Of a stretch of 64,000 bases of DNA, positions 1-8,400 are shown piece by piece. The notes beneath the pieces are model-generated. The model was not told the DNA's origin, made no database searches, and saw only the letters and a program-made list of their open reading frames with translations. This DNA is from Seohaeicola_A nanhaiensis (GTDB lineage Bacteria; Pseudomonadota; Alphaproteobacteria; Rhodobacterales; Rhodobacteraceae). How positions within the stretch are numbered: position 1 is the stretch's first letter; every line of letters begins with the position of its first letter. The stretch is taken from assembly GCF_042654245.1 (NCBI RefSeq), contig NZ_JBHSGI010000004.1, positions 124,001-188,000 on the forward strand, in the 5' to 3' direction. The translations under genes and the position numbers were made by a program.

Positions 1-116
1 GGGCCGCCGGGCCGCTGAACCTTGATCACCTCGGCACCGAGATCGGCCAGAAACATGCCCGCGAAGGGTCCGGGCCCCAGCCCCTCGACCTCGACGATAC
101 GGATCCCCTGCAACAT
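1..116 (-). CDS. CaiB/BaiF family CoA transferase, N-terminal fragment
   Basis: Only the first 38 or so codons are in the window; the gene runs off the left edge. The translation starts MLQGIRIVEVEGLGPGPFAG and continues with a Leu-Ala-Asp-Leu-Gly-Ala-Glu-Val-Ile-Lys-Val stretch, the usual N-terminus of class III CoA transferases (alpha-methylacyl-CoA racemase/CaiB type). A purine-rich site (AGGGAG) lies about 6 bases before the ATG at 116. These enzymes move CoA between acids or epimerise 2-methylacyl-CoA; the substrate cannot be read from this fragment. It is divergent from the Ldh2-type gene at 302. Confidence 0.8.
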   Translation of the reverse strand, partial: MLQGIRIVEVEGLGPGPFAGMFLADLGAEVIKVQRPGG

Positions 117-301
117 GCCCTGCTCCCTCTCATTCCCAAGCTGTGCCGCGCGACTATGGCGCGGCTGGTCTGCCGCCGCAAACGGTTACCGGGTGACGTC
201 CCGTAAGGTCGCGGCCGGATGGCGCTGCCCTATCACAGTTGACGCACCTCCCCCGCGCCGACGACACTGCGCGTGATACCGCTCGTTCAAGGAAGCCACC
301 C

Positions 302-1366
302 ATGCAGATCGCCCCTGATTCCCTGCGCCGCTTTGCCGCCGGCATCCTGTCGCGCGCCTCGGGCCAACCCGAACTGGCCGCGCGGGTCGCCGACCGGCTG
401 GTGATCGCCAACCTGACCGGGCACGACAGCCACGGTGTCGGCATGGTGCCGAAATATGTCGAGGGCATCCGCAGCGGGCAGCTGAACCCGGCGGCACATC
501 TGGAGGTGATCCACGACAAGGGGCCGTTCCTGCAGGTGGACGGCGGCCTGGGCTTTGGTCAGATCATTGCGGAAGAGGCGATGAATCTGGCCATCGAAAA
601 GGCCAGAGCTCACAGTTTCGCGCTGCTCAGCCTGCGCAATTCCTTTCACATCGGGCGCATCGGCGACTGGGCCGAGATGGCAGCCGGCGCGGGCTTCATC
701 TCGATCCACTATGTCAACGTGCTGTCGCCCAACGCGCTGGTCGCGCCTTTTGGAGGAAGCGATGCGCGCTTCTCGACCAACCCCTATTGCACCGCGATTC
801 CGGCGACCGAAAACACACCGATGACGGTGCTGGACATGGCGACCAGCACCATCGCGCACGGCAAGGCGCGGGTCGCCTATCTGTCGCAGAAGAAGGTGCC
901 CTGGGCCTCGGTCATCGACGCCGAGGGGCGCGAGACGGACGACCCCGCCGTCTTGTTCGAACCGCCCGCCGGGGCGCTGACCACCTTCGGCGCGCACAAG
1001 GGGTTCGGTCTGGCGATGCTCGGCGACCTGCTGGGCGGCTCGTTCAGCGGCGGCGGCGCGCATCTGCCGGGGCGCGTGGTCGAGGGGCGGATCGTCAACA
1101 ACATGATGGCGATCCTGATCGACCCCGACGTCTTTGGCGGCGCGCAGGGCTTCTTCGCCGATCTCGACGCCTATACAGCCTGGGTCAAGTCCAGCCCGCC
1201 CGCGCCGGGGGTCGACGGCGTGATGGTTCCCGGCGACCCCGAGCGCAAGGCCCGCGCGGCGCGGGCCGAGTCGATCCCGGTCGATTCCGGAACCTGGGCA
1301 CAGCTGCGGGACACCGCACGGCTGGTCGGGATGGACCCGTCCGAAATCGCGACCTTCGACGGCTGA
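302..1366 (+). CDS. Malate/L-lactate dehydrogenase family (Ldh2) oxidoreductase
   Basis: The 354-residue protein has the full length and landmarks of the Ldh2/YbiC/ureidoglycolate dehydrogenase family, NAD(P)H-linked enzymes that interconvert 2-hydroxy and 2-oxo acids. Visible family patterns are the N-terminal GHDSHGVGM segment around residue 42, the NSFHIGRIGDWAEMA stretch and the GAHKGFGLAM segment before the C-terminal third. An in-frame extension to 239 exists, but the ATG at 302 is preceded by AAGGA at good spacing. It converges on the BKACE gene with 4 bases between stops. The exact substrate is not determinable; a carboxylic hydroxyacid in the neighbouring catabolic locus is an inference. 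Confidence 0.88.
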   Translation: MQIAPDSLRRFAAGILSRASGQPELAARVADRLVIANLTGHDSHGVGMVPKYVEGIRSGQLNPAAHLEVIHDKGPFLQVDGGLGFGQIIAEEAMNLAIEKARAHSFALLSLRNSFHIGRIGDWAEMAAGAGFISIHYVNVLSPNALVAPFGGSDARFSTNPYCTAIPATENTPMTVLDMATSTIAHGKARVAYLSQKKVPWASVIDAEGRETDDPAVLFEPPAGALTTFGAHKGFGLAMLGDLLGGSFSGGGAHLPGRVVEGRIVNNMMAILIDPDVFGGAQGFFADLDAYTAWVKSSPPAPGVDGVMVPGDPERKARAARAESIPVDSGTWAQLRDTARLVGMDPSEIATFDG

Positions 1367-1370
1367 CGCC

Positions 1371-2204
1371 TCAGACCCCGGGCAGCCCGAGGATCCGTCG
1401 CGCCGTCTTCCAGTCGGCCACGGGACGCTCGTATTTCTCGCAAAGCTCGGCGGCGCGTTTCACCAGCGCCGCGTTCGACGGCGCAAGCCTGTCGCGGTCG
1501 AGACGCACGTTGTCCTCCATCCCCGTCCGGGCGTGACCGCCTGACGAGATCGCCCAGTCGTTCAGCACGAACTGCTTGGCCCCGATCCCCGCCGCGCACC
1601 AGGGCACGTCCTTGCCGAACAGCCGCTGCACGGTGCGGATGTAGAAATCGAACACCTCGCGGTCGACCGGCATGGCGTTCTTCACCCCCATGACGAACTG
1701 CACATAGGGGGTGTCGGGCAGCCGCCCGTCGGCATGCATCTCGGCCGCCTTGAAGATATGCGACAGGTCAAAGGCCTCGATCTCGGGCTTGATGCCATAG
1801 GTCTTCATTTCACCGGCCAACCAGTCGACCAGATCGGGCGGGTTCTCGTAGACCCGGGTCGGGAAGTTGTTCGACCCGACCGAGAGCGACGCCATGTCGG
1901 GCCGCAGCGGCAGCATCCCGCCCCGCGTCTGCCCCGCGCCGGACCGCCCGCCGGTCGAGAACTGCACGATCATGCCGGGGCAATGCTGTTCCAGCCCTTC
2001 CTTCAGCCGCGCGAACTTCTCGGGGTCCGAAGACGGCGTCTGATCGTCGTTGCGTACATGGGCGTGGCAGATCGTGGCGCCGGCCTCGAAGGCCTCGTGC
2101 GTGCTTTCCACCTGTTCGGACACGGTGATCGGCACGGCGGGATTATTGGCCTTCGTGGGCAAGGAGCCGGTGATGGCCACACAGATGATGCAGGGCTGGG
2201 TCAT
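1371..2204 (-). CDS. BKACE family (DUF849) beta-keto acid cleavage enzyme
   Basis: This 277-residue protein belongs to the BKACE/DUF849 family, metal-dependent TIM-barrel enzymes that condense a beta-keto acid with acetyl-CoA to give acetoacetate and a new CoA ester. The conserved metal-binding His-x-His lies in ICHAHVRND near residue 45, and the sequence starts with the typical CIICVAITGS strand. I chose ATG 2204, because a longer frame to 2402 would cross the promoter region and palindrome. Known family substrates include 3-keto-5-aminohexanoate and dehydrocarnitine, which fits a locus for amine breakdown, but the substrate here is unknown. It is transcribed divergently from the Rieske gene. 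Confidence 0.87.
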   Translation of the reverse strand: MTQPCIICVAITGSLPTKANNPAVPITVSEQVESTHEAFEAGATICHAHVRNDDQTPSSDPEKFARLKEGLEQHCPGMIVQFSTGGRSGAGQTRGGMLPLRPDMASLSVGSNNFPTRVYENPPDLVDWLAGEMKTYGIKPEIEAFDLSHIFKAAEMHADGRLPDTPYVQFVMGVKNAMPVDREVFDFYIRTVQRLFGKDVPWCAAGIGAKQFVLNDWAISSGGHARTGMEDNVRLDRDRLAPSNAALVKRAAELCEKYERPVADWKTARRILGLPGV

Positions 2205-2312
2205 GGCGCGATATAGGCCCACACCCCCCCGCCGCGCCAGAAAAAAAATGTGCGGATCCGCCGTTGGCGCGGCCGCTCCCTCGGTCGGCGGATCGTCGGG
2301 AATATTTTTTAA

Positions 2313-2324
2313 TTGAGCGCTCAA
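2313..2324. promoter_or_regulatory. TTGAGCGCTCAA palindrome, probable TetR operator
   Basis: A perfect 12-bp palindrome sits in the 166-bp gap between the divergent BKACE and Rieske genes. The identical 12-mer occurs at 15370 beside the TetR gene. On the plus strand its first half (TTGAGC) is followed after 17 bases by TACAAG, so it may overlap a -35 element. TTGA...TCAA half-sites are typical of BetI-like operators. Assignment to the TetR at 15457 is inference from the shared motif. Confidence 0.7.
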
Positions 2325-2370
2325 ACAACTTTTGCTACAAGGAGCCAAGCGATAGAAAGCGACATCCATC

Positions 2371-3579
2371 ATGCCCAAACAAGCGACGGCAACCCTGTCC
2401 AACCACTGGGATCGTGGCGGCCTGCCCGCCTGGAGCTATTTTTCCGAGGATCTGCTCGAAGCGGAAAAAGAGCTGCTGTTCCGCAGTCACTGGCAACTGG
2501 TCTGTCACGTCAACGATGTGGCCACTCCGGGCGATTACATCGCGACCGACTTCGTGGGCGAACGCGCGCTGGTGGTGCGCGGCAAGGATGGCGTGGTGCG
2601 CGCCTTTCACAACCTCTGCCGGCATCGCGGCAGCCGCGTGGTGGGCGACGAACGCGGGCACTGCCGTTCGGCCATCATCTGCCCGTTTCACGGCTGGGTC
2701 TTCAATCTGGACGGCACCCTGCGCGGCGCCTCGCAGCCCGACAGCCTGCCCGATCTCGATCCCGTCGAATGGGGGCTGAAGTCGCTCGAGATGGATATCT
2801 GGCAGGGCTTCGTCTTCGTCCGCTTCAAGCCAGGTCCCCAGCCGGCGATGTCGAAGGTCATGTCGCGCTTCGACAAGGAGCTGGCGCAATACAACCTGCC
2901 CGCCCTTCTGCCCGATGGCGACGGTTTCTCGCAGGAGGAAATCCGCGCCAACTGGAAATGCGTGCGCGATGTCGACAACGAAGGCTATCACGTGCCGATG
3001 GCGCACCCCGGTCTCAACGACCTCTTCGGCGCCAATTACTCTGACGAGCCGTTCAAGCAGGGCACCAGCCGGTCCTATTCGGTCTTCCGCGAAGACCGCA
3101 GCCGGCTGTGGAGCGTGCGCAATTACAAGAAACTGCTGCCCGACCGGCCCGAACTGGATGCCGACCACAAACGCGCCTGGCTCTACGTTGGCGCATTTCC
3201 GAACACGGTCTTCGGCATCTACCCGGATTCGGTGATTTTCTATCACGAGTTCCCGGATGCCTGTGGTAAGACGATACAGCGGGGGGCGGTCTATCGGAAC
3301 CCGGTGGAAGACCGGCGCCTGCGGGCCGCGCGCTATCTCAGCAAGCGGATCGACCGGATCACGGGCAAAGAGGACGAACAGTTGATCGAGTGGAGCTGGG
3401 AGGCGGCGCAATCGAGCGGCTATGACGGGGTGATCCTGTCCGACCTCGAGATCGGCGTGAAGACCTACCACGACGAATTGCGGCGGCTGTTCCCGGTGCT
3501 CGACCATGACGAACCCGAGGCCGGCAAGCTGGCCGAGCTGAACGCGATGCTGCTGCGCGCCGGGGAGCGGCGCGCGTGA
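2371..3579 (+). CDS. Rieske [2Fe-2S] ring-hydroxylating-type oxygenase alpha subunit
   Basis: This 402-residue protein is an aromatic-ring-hydroxylating-type oxygenase. The Rieske ligands are C83, H85, C104 and H107 (CPFHGW box). The mononuclear iron site contains H207 and H212 in DNEGYHVPMAH. At the position that bridges the two metal sites most family members have Asp three residues before the first His; here it is E204. Glu at this position is described for carnitine oxygenase CntA and related enzymes acting on quaternary amines. An electron-transfer reductase is not adjacent. It heads an operon with an ABC transporter and a methyltransferase, and lies downstream of the TTGAGCGCTCAA site. 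Oxidative N-dealkylation is the inferred reaction. Confidence 0.9.
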   Translation: MPKQATATLSNHWDRGGLPAWSYFSEDLLEAEKELLFRSHWQLVCHVNDVATPGDYIATDFVGERALVVRGKDGVVRAFHNLCRHRGSRVVGDERGHCRSAIICPFHGWVFNLDGTLRGASQPDSLPDLDPVEWGLKSLEMDIWQGFVFVRFKPGPQPAMSKVMSRFDKELAQYNLPALLPDGDGFSQEEIRANWKCVRDVDNEGYHVPMAHPGLNDLFGANYSDEPFKQGTSRSYSVFREDRSRLWSVRNYKKLLPDRPELDADHKRAWLYVGAFPNTVFGIYPDSVIFYHEFPDACGKTIQRGAVYRNPVEDRRLRAARYLSKRIDRITGKEDEQLIEWSWEAAQSSGYDGVILSDLEIGVKTYHDELRRLFPVLDHDEPEAGKLAELNAMLLRAGERRA

Positions 3580-3607
3580 GGCTGACCGTGCGCCGGAGCG
3601 CGCTGCC

Positions 3608-4468
3608 GTGAGTTCGGGCAGCGAGGCCCGGCAGGGGCTGACCCTCATCAGCCCGACGCTCGCCTATTCGCTGCTCATGCTGGCCGCGCCGCTGGTGACG
3701 GTGGTGACCTTCAGCTTCTGGACGCAGAACTATCTCGACATCGACACCACGCTGACGCTCGACAACTACCGCAAGGCCTGGGGCGAGCCGATCTATCGCG
3801 TGCTGATGCAGCGCTCGCTGGTGATCTCGCTGATCGTGACGGCGGTGACGGTGCTGCTGGCCTTTCCCGTCGCCTATTTCCTGTCGTTCCACGTCACCCG
3901 CCGCAAGGCGCTGTGGCTATTCCTGATCACCATCCCGTTCTGGACCTCCTACCTGCTGCGGGTGTTCCTGTGGAAGGTGATCCTGGGCTATAACGGCGTG
4001 CTGAATTCGGCGCTGATGGGCACCGGCATCACCGACCAGCCGCTGACCTTCATCCTTTACAACATGAACGCGGTGATCATCACCCTGGCCCACGCCTGGG
4101 CGCCCTTCGCGATCCTGCCGATCTTCGTCTCGCTGGAAAAGATCGACCGCTCGCTGCTGGAGGCGGCCGAGGATCTGGGCGACGGCCCGGTCCGCCGGTT
4201 CTTCCGCGTCACCCTGCCGCTCGCCATGCCCGGAGTGATCGCGGCGACCCTGATCGTGCTGATCCCAACCGTCGGCGACTATATCACTCCCCAGCAGGTG
4301 GGCGGCACCGACGGGCTGATGATCGCCAACATGATCCAGACGCAGTTCGGCAAGGCGAACAACCGCCCGCTGGGCGCCGCGCTGGCGATTTCGGCCATGC
4401 TGATCGTCGGACTGATCGCGCTGGCGATCTATCTCGTCGGCCGCCGGATCGGGGGCCGAACGCAATGA
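3608..4468 (+). CDS. ABC transporter permease, spermidine/putrescine (PotB) type
   Basis: An inner-membrane permease of 286 residues with about six hydrophobic segments. The cytoplasmic EAA loop is visible as EAAEDLGDGPVRRFFRVTLP, which docks to the ATPase. The start is GTG at 3608, preceded by GGAG. It overlaps the next permease by ATGA (stop 4468, start 4465), so the two are translationally coupled and should form a heterodimer. The family imports polyamines and also betaine-like or opine-like amines. The partner binding protein is probably the opposite-strand gene at 8401. Substrate unproven. Confidence 0.9.
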   Translation: MSSGSEARQGLTLISPTLAYSLLMLAAPLVTVVTFSFWTQNYLDIDTTLTLDNYRKAWGEPIYRVLMQRSLVISLIVTAVTVLLAFPVAYFLSFHVTRRKALWLFLITIPFWTSYLLRVFLWKVILGYNGVLNSALMGTGITDQPLTFILYNMNAVIITLAHAWAPFAILPIFVSLEKIDRSLLEAAEDLGDGPVRRFFRVTLPLAMPGVIAATLIVLIPTVGDYITPQQVGGTDGLMIANMIQTQFGKANNRPLGAALAISAMLIVGLIALAIYLVGRRIGGRTQ

Positions 4469-5286
4469 AGCGGGGCAAGGGCACATGGCTGCTGGTCTAT
4501 GCGGTGGTCTACATGATCTTCCTCTATGCGCCCGTGATCCTGCTCCCGATCTTCGCCTTCAACGACGCCACCATCATCGCCTTTCCGCTGTCCGGCTTCA
4601 CCACCGAATGGTTCGAGGTGCTGTGGGAAACCGATGCCCTGCACGAGGCGGTAGAAAACAGCCTGATCGTCGGCCTGTCCACCGCCGTCCTGGCCACCCT
4701 GCTGGGCGCCTGCGCGGCGCGGGCCATCGCGCGCTATCGCTTTCCGGCCAAGCAGGGGATCGTCGGGTTCATCATGCTGCCGCTGGTGCTGCCCGAGATC
4801 ATCGTCGCCGTGGCGCTGCTGGTGCTGCTGGTCCAGCTTGGCCTGCACCTGTCGCTCTGGACCGTCATCGGCGGCCACGTGCTGGTCTGCGTGCCCTTCT
4901 CCATCGCCATCCTCAGTTCGGCCTTCCAGGGACTCGACCAGAGCCTTGAGGAAGCCTCCTTCGACCTCGGCGAAACCCGCTGGGGCACCTTCACCCGCGT
5001 GATCTTTCCGCTGGTGATGCCGGGCGTGATCTCGTCCCTGCTGATCTGCTTCACCATCTCGCTCGACGAGTTCATCATCGCCTTCTTCCTGACCGGCACC
5101 GACGTCACCCTGCCGGTCTATATCTGGAGCCAGCTGCGCTTTCCCACCAAGCTGCCCTCGATCATGGCGCTGGGAACGATCCTGCTGGTGCTCTCCGTCA
5201 CCCTGCTGGTCGTGGCCGAAGTCTTCCGCCGCCGCGCCGCCCGCCGCCAGGGGCTCGACCCCGCCGCCTCCGGAGGTTTCATGTGA
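4465..5286 (+). CDS. ABC transporter permease, spermidine/putrescine (PotC) type
   Basis: The second membrane subunit of the importer, 273 residues with about six predicted membrane segments. Its EAA-type loop reads EEASFDLGETRWGTFTRVIF. The TISLDEFIIAFFLTG stretch near the C-terminus is characteristic of PotC-like permeases. It overlaps the first permease by four bases upstream and the ATPase by GTGA downstream, so three transporter proteins are made from one message with the Rieske enzyme. No sign of truncation. Confidence 0.9.
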   Translation: MKRGKGTWLLVYAVVYMIFLYAPVILLPIFAFNDATIIAFPLSGFTTEWFEVLWETDALHEAVENSLIVGLSTAVLATLLGACAARAIARYRFPAKQGIVGFIMLPLVLPEIIVAVALLVLLVQLGLHLSLWTVIGGHVLVCVPFSIAILSSAFQGLDQSLEEASFDLGETRWGTFTRVIFPLVMPGVISSLLICFTISLDEFIIAFFLTGTDVTLPVYIWSQLRFPTKLPSIMALGTILLVLSVTLLVVAEVFRRRAARRQGLDPAASGGFM

Positions 5287-6374
5287 CCGACCGCGCGATC
5301 ATCGAACTGAAAGGCGTGTCGAAACGCTTCGGCTTCGTCGAGGCCCTGAAACGGGTCGACACCACCATCCGCGAGGGCGAATTCTTCTCGCTCCTCGGCC
5401 CCTCGGGCTGCGGCAAGACCACGCTGCTGCGGATGATCGCGGGCTTTGAATCCCCGACCGAGGGCGAGATCGTCATCGACGGCAAGCCGATGAAGAACAT
5501 CTCCGCCAACCGCCGCCCCACCAATATGGTGTTCCAGTCCTACGCCATCTTCCCACACCTCAACGTCGCCGAAAACGTCGGCTACGGCCTGAAACGCCAG
5601 CGCCTGTCCCGCGACGAACACCGCAAGACGGTGGAAGAGGCGCTGGAGATGGTCGACCTCAAGGGTTACGGCACCCGCGCCGCGCATGAGCTTTCGGGCG
5701 GGCAAAGACAGCGCGTCGCCCTCGCCCGCGCGCTCGTGATGCGGCCCAAGGTGGTGCTGCTCGACGAACCGCTCTCGGCGCTCGACAAGAAATTGCGCGA
5801 GCAGATGCAGGTCGAGCTGCGGCAGTTACAGCAATCCATCGGGATCACCTTCATTCTGGTGACGCATGATCAGGAAGAAGCCCTCATCATGTCCGACCGC
5901 ATCGCCGTCATGTTCGAAGGCAACATCGCCCAGATCGACACGCCCGAGCGCCTTTACCGCCGCCCGGTCAGCAAGCGCGTCGCCTCCTTCATCGGCGTGA
6001 TGAACTTCCTCGACGCCCGCGCCACGCCCAGCGACGGCGGGCTGGCACTGGAGATCCCGGCGCTCGGCTCCGTCAACCTGCCCGCCTCCGCCATCCCCGA
6101 GGGGCTGGATCCTGCCAGCGTCGAAACCATCGGCGTGCGGCCCGAGATGCTGACGCTGCTGGTCGCCCCCTCGGAGAGCGCGGAACGGATTACCGAGGGC
6201 ACCGTCACAGGCTCCTCCTATTACGGCGACATGACCTATTACACCGTCGCCCTGCCCAACACCGAAAAGCCCGTCACCCTGTCGATGCGCAACACCGCCG
6301 GCCGCTCCGTCCTGCCCGCCGGCAGCAAGGTCCGCGTCGGCTGGGGCGCCGAGTCCATCGTCCTTTTCCGGTAG
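5283..6374 (+). CDS. ABC transporter ATP-binding protein, PotA type
   Basis: A 363-residue ATPase energising the permeases at 3608 and 4465. Walker A is GPSGCGKTT at residues 39-47, followed by the Q-loop region, the signature ELSGGQRQR, Walker B VVLLDEPLSALD and the switch His in LVTHDQEEA. The last 120 or so residues form a TOBE-type regulatory domain as in PotA. The start codon is GTG at 5283, overlapping the stop of the preceding permease as GTGA. The methyltransferase begins six bases downstream. Confidence 0.93.
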   Translation: MTDRAIIELKGVSKRFGFVEALKRVDTTIREGEFFSLLGPSGCGKTTLLRMIAGFESPTEGEIVIDGKPMKNISANRRPTNMVFQSYAIFPHLNVAENVGYGLKRQRLSRDEHRKTVEEALEMVDLKGYGTRAAHELSGGQRQRVALARALVMRPKVVLLDEPLSALDKKLREQMQVELRQLQQSIGITFILVTHDQEEALIMSDRIAVMFEGNIAQIDTPERLYRRPVSKRVASFIGVMNFLDARATPSDGGLALEIPALGSVNLPASAIPEGLDPASVETIGVRPEMLTLLVAPSESAERITEGTVTGSSYYGDMTYYTVALPNTEKPVTLSMRNTAGRSVLPAGSKVRVGWGAESIVLFR

Positions 6375-6379
6375 GCCCC

Positions 6380-7162
6380 ATGTCCGATAGCGAATTCCTC
6401 TACGACGACCTGCACATCGCCTTCCTCGAAGACCTCTGGGGCGAGGGCTTTCTCTCGCCCGGCGGCGCGGAAGAGGCCGCGCGGGTGCTCGACGGTCTGG
6501 AGGTCAAGGGCAAGCGCATCCTCGACATCGGCTGCGGCTCGGGCGCCATTGCGGTCATGCTGCTCCGCGACCTCGGCGCGGCACATGTGACCGGGATCGA
6601 CGTGGAGGCGCCGGTCTGCGCCGCCGCCACCCGCCGGGCGGATCAGGCGGGGCTATCGGACCGCATCACCATCCGCGAAGTCACCCCCGGCCCCTTCGAC
6701 TTCCCCGACAAGAGTTTCGACATCGTCTATTCCAAGGATTCGATCATCCACATTCCCGACAAGGAGGCGCTGGCGCGTGAGGTCTTTCGCATCCTCAAAC
6801 CCGGTGGCTGGTTCGCTGCCTCCGACTGGCTGATCGCACACGACGACACCCCCAGCCCCGAGATGCAGGCCTATATCAAGGCCGAGGCGCTCGACTTCGC
6901 CATGGCCTCTCCCGCACGCTACCGCCGCGCGCTGGAACAGGCGGGCTTTTCCGATATCACCTTGAAGAACCGCAACCCCTGGTACCGCGCCGTTGCCCGG
7001 GACGAGCTGGACCGCCTCTCCGGCTCCGAAAACGCCCGCCTGTCAGAGAGATACGGAAAGGACTTCATCGACGGCCAGATCTCCACATGGCAGGCGATGA
7101 CGGCCGTTCTCGAGTCCGGCGAACACTGTCCCCACCACCTGCGCGGCCGGCGTCCCGGCTGA
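6380..7162 (+). CDS. Class I SAM-dependent methyltransferase, PEAMT-like
   Basis: A 260-residue cytosolic methyltransferase. The SAM-binding motif I is DIGCGSG at residues 49-55. The block YSKDSIIHIPDKEALAREVF (117-136), followed by LKPGGW, closely resembles phosphoethanolamine and glycine/sarcosine/dimethylglycine N-methyltransferases. It starts five bases after the ATPase stop, so it is the last gene of the Rieske-ABC operon. An N-methyltransferase within an amine uptake and oxidation operon suggests the pathway both adds and removes methyl groups, or that the protein acts as a demethylating partner. Substrate unknown. Confidence 0.82.
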   Translation: MSDSEFLYDDLHIAFLEDLWGEGFLSPGGAEEAARVLDGLEVKGKRILDIGCGSGAIAVMLLRDLGAAHVTGIDVEAPVCAAATRRADQAGLSDRITIREVTPGPFDFPDKSFDIVYSKDSIIHIPDKEALAREVFRILKPGGWFAASDWLIAHDDTPSPEMQAYIKAEALDFAMASPARYRRALEQAGFSDITLKNRNPWYRAVARDELDRLSGSENARLSERYGKDFIDGQISTWQAMTAVLESGEHCPHHLRGRRPG

Positions 7163-7163
7163 C

Positions 7164-7196
7164 GGTTGTCAGACGGTTGTCAGACGCTTGTCAGAC
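7164..7196 (+). repeat. Three tandem copies of an 11-bp repeat
   Basis: GGTTGTCAGAC at 7164-7174 and 7175-7185 is followed by GCTTGTCAGAC at 7186-7196, then a decayed GGCCAGAC at 7199-7206. The array begins one base after the methyltransferase stop and ends about 100 bases before the DUF922 gene. It could bind a regulator or simply be slippage-derived. Confidence 0.85.
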
Positions 7197-7303
7197 ATGG
7201 CCAGACGGCGCTATTCTCGCCTTCAAGGTCGATCTTCTGGCCAACTCATTTCCGGCGGGACGATGCGGCCCCTTTCGCAGGCTCTGTTACCGGGATTCCC
7301 TCG

Positions 7304-8275
7304 ATGGCCATTACCGTCAAGACCAGCATTGCCAAACCCTCCAAGTCCACCGTCACCGTCACCGCGAATGACAGCGAGAAACTGATCGCCGCGCTCGACA
7401 AGCTGAAAGGCTGGGCCAAATACACCCCGAACCTCTCTGTCACGCCGAAATACGGCAAGGACAAGAAGATGAGCGACTGCACGATTTCCGCCAAGCCGAC
7501 GACCAAGGTGCCGAAGTGGAGCGACTATTCCAAGAACACCAAGGACCGTCAGGCCGAATGGGATAAGATGTTCCCCAAGCTGGAAAAATACCTCGACAAT
7601 CACCACGACAAACTGACCAAGGCCATCGAGAAGGCGGCCAAGGAGCTGGAGAAGGAGGATTTCGTCAAGGCGGATTTCGACAAGTGGTGGAAGGCCAAGA
7701 AGACCGAGCTTGAGGACGTCAACAAGGACTATGCCACCAAGACCTCCGACGGCTATTCCGAGGGCGTCACCCTCGACGTGATCGACCCCGATCCGGTGGA
7801 AACGGCCACCGACATCAAGTCACCCTCGACGACCCAATACGCGGTCTCCGGCAAATCGATCGAAGGCGTTTACAATGCGCTCGCCAAGCGCAAGTTCTGG
7901 GGCCGCTACCGCTCCAACGGCTCGGCCAAGATGGATTTCGGCTATGACGGCTGCCTCAAGAAGATCACCGTCAAGGCGGCCCCGGTCATCACCATGCCGA
8001 AATGGGCCGAATACTCGAAGATGTCCAAGGAACAGAAGGCCGAGTGGGACAAGATGTGGGGCCTGCTGAACACCCACGAAAACAACCACCACACCATTTT
8101 CACCGATGGCGTCAAGGACCTGCTCGACAACATCGAGCCGCTGAAACAGAAAGAGGCGAACGCCTACTGGACCGACCAGAACAAGACGATCCAGGACAAC
8201 CAGGATTCCTACGACACCTCGTCGGATCACGGGGTGAACGAAGGAGTCTCGCTCGACGCCAGCGTCGATCCCTGA
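7304..8275 (+). CDS. Tandem DUF922 protein, predicted Zn-dependent protease family
   Basis: The 323-residue protein is an internal duplication. Residues 15-163 and 177-323 align through PKW-x-Y-S-K, AEWDKM, a His-rich helix and a C-terminal SDG/SDHG...EGV-x-LD motif. DUF922 (COG5661) proteins are predicted Zn-dependent proteases. The second copy has HENNH at 258-262, a match to HExxH. The first copy has Y96 and L97 where H258 and E259 stand, keeping only H100, so it is probably non-catalytic. No signal peptide or lipobox is seen. I chose ATG 7304 because the frame upstream of it runs through the 11-bp repeats. Its role in this amine locus is unknown. Confidence 0.75.
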   Translation: MAITVKTSIAKPSKSTVTVTANDSEKLIAALDKLKGWAKYTPNLSVTPKYGKDKKMSDCTISAKPTTKVPKWSDYSKNTKDRQAEWDKMFPKLEKYLDNHHDKLTKAIEKAAKELEKEDFVKADFDKWWKAKKTELEDVNKDYATKTSDGYSEGVTLDVIDPDPVETATDIKSPSTTQYAVSGKSIEGVYNALAKRKFWGRYRSNGSAKMDFGYDGCLKKITVKAAPVITMPKWAEYSKMSKEQKAEWDKMWGLLNTHENNHHTIFTDGVKDLLDNIEPLKQKEANAYWTDQNKTIQDNQDSYDTSSDHGVNEGVSLDASVDP

Positions 8276-8283
8276 CACGAAAA

Positions 8284-8318
8284 AGGGGGCACGTGACGCC
8301 CCCTGCCTCTTCTCTTTT
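8284..8318 (+). terminator. Rho-independent terminator after the DUF922 gene
   Basis: A 7-bp perfect stem AGGGGGC/GCCCCCT (8284-8290 and 8298-8304) with a 7-base loop is followed by a pyrimidine-rich, T-containing tail. It begins 8 bases after the stop codon and lies between the plus-strand DUF922 gene and the convergent binding-protein gene. Confidence 0.8.
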
Positions 8319-8400
8319 CAAATGCTCCGAGGGGTCGCCATCGTTTCGTCATTGGTCCGCGCGACCATGGCGACGGGGGCAGTGCCCCCCGCACCTCGCC

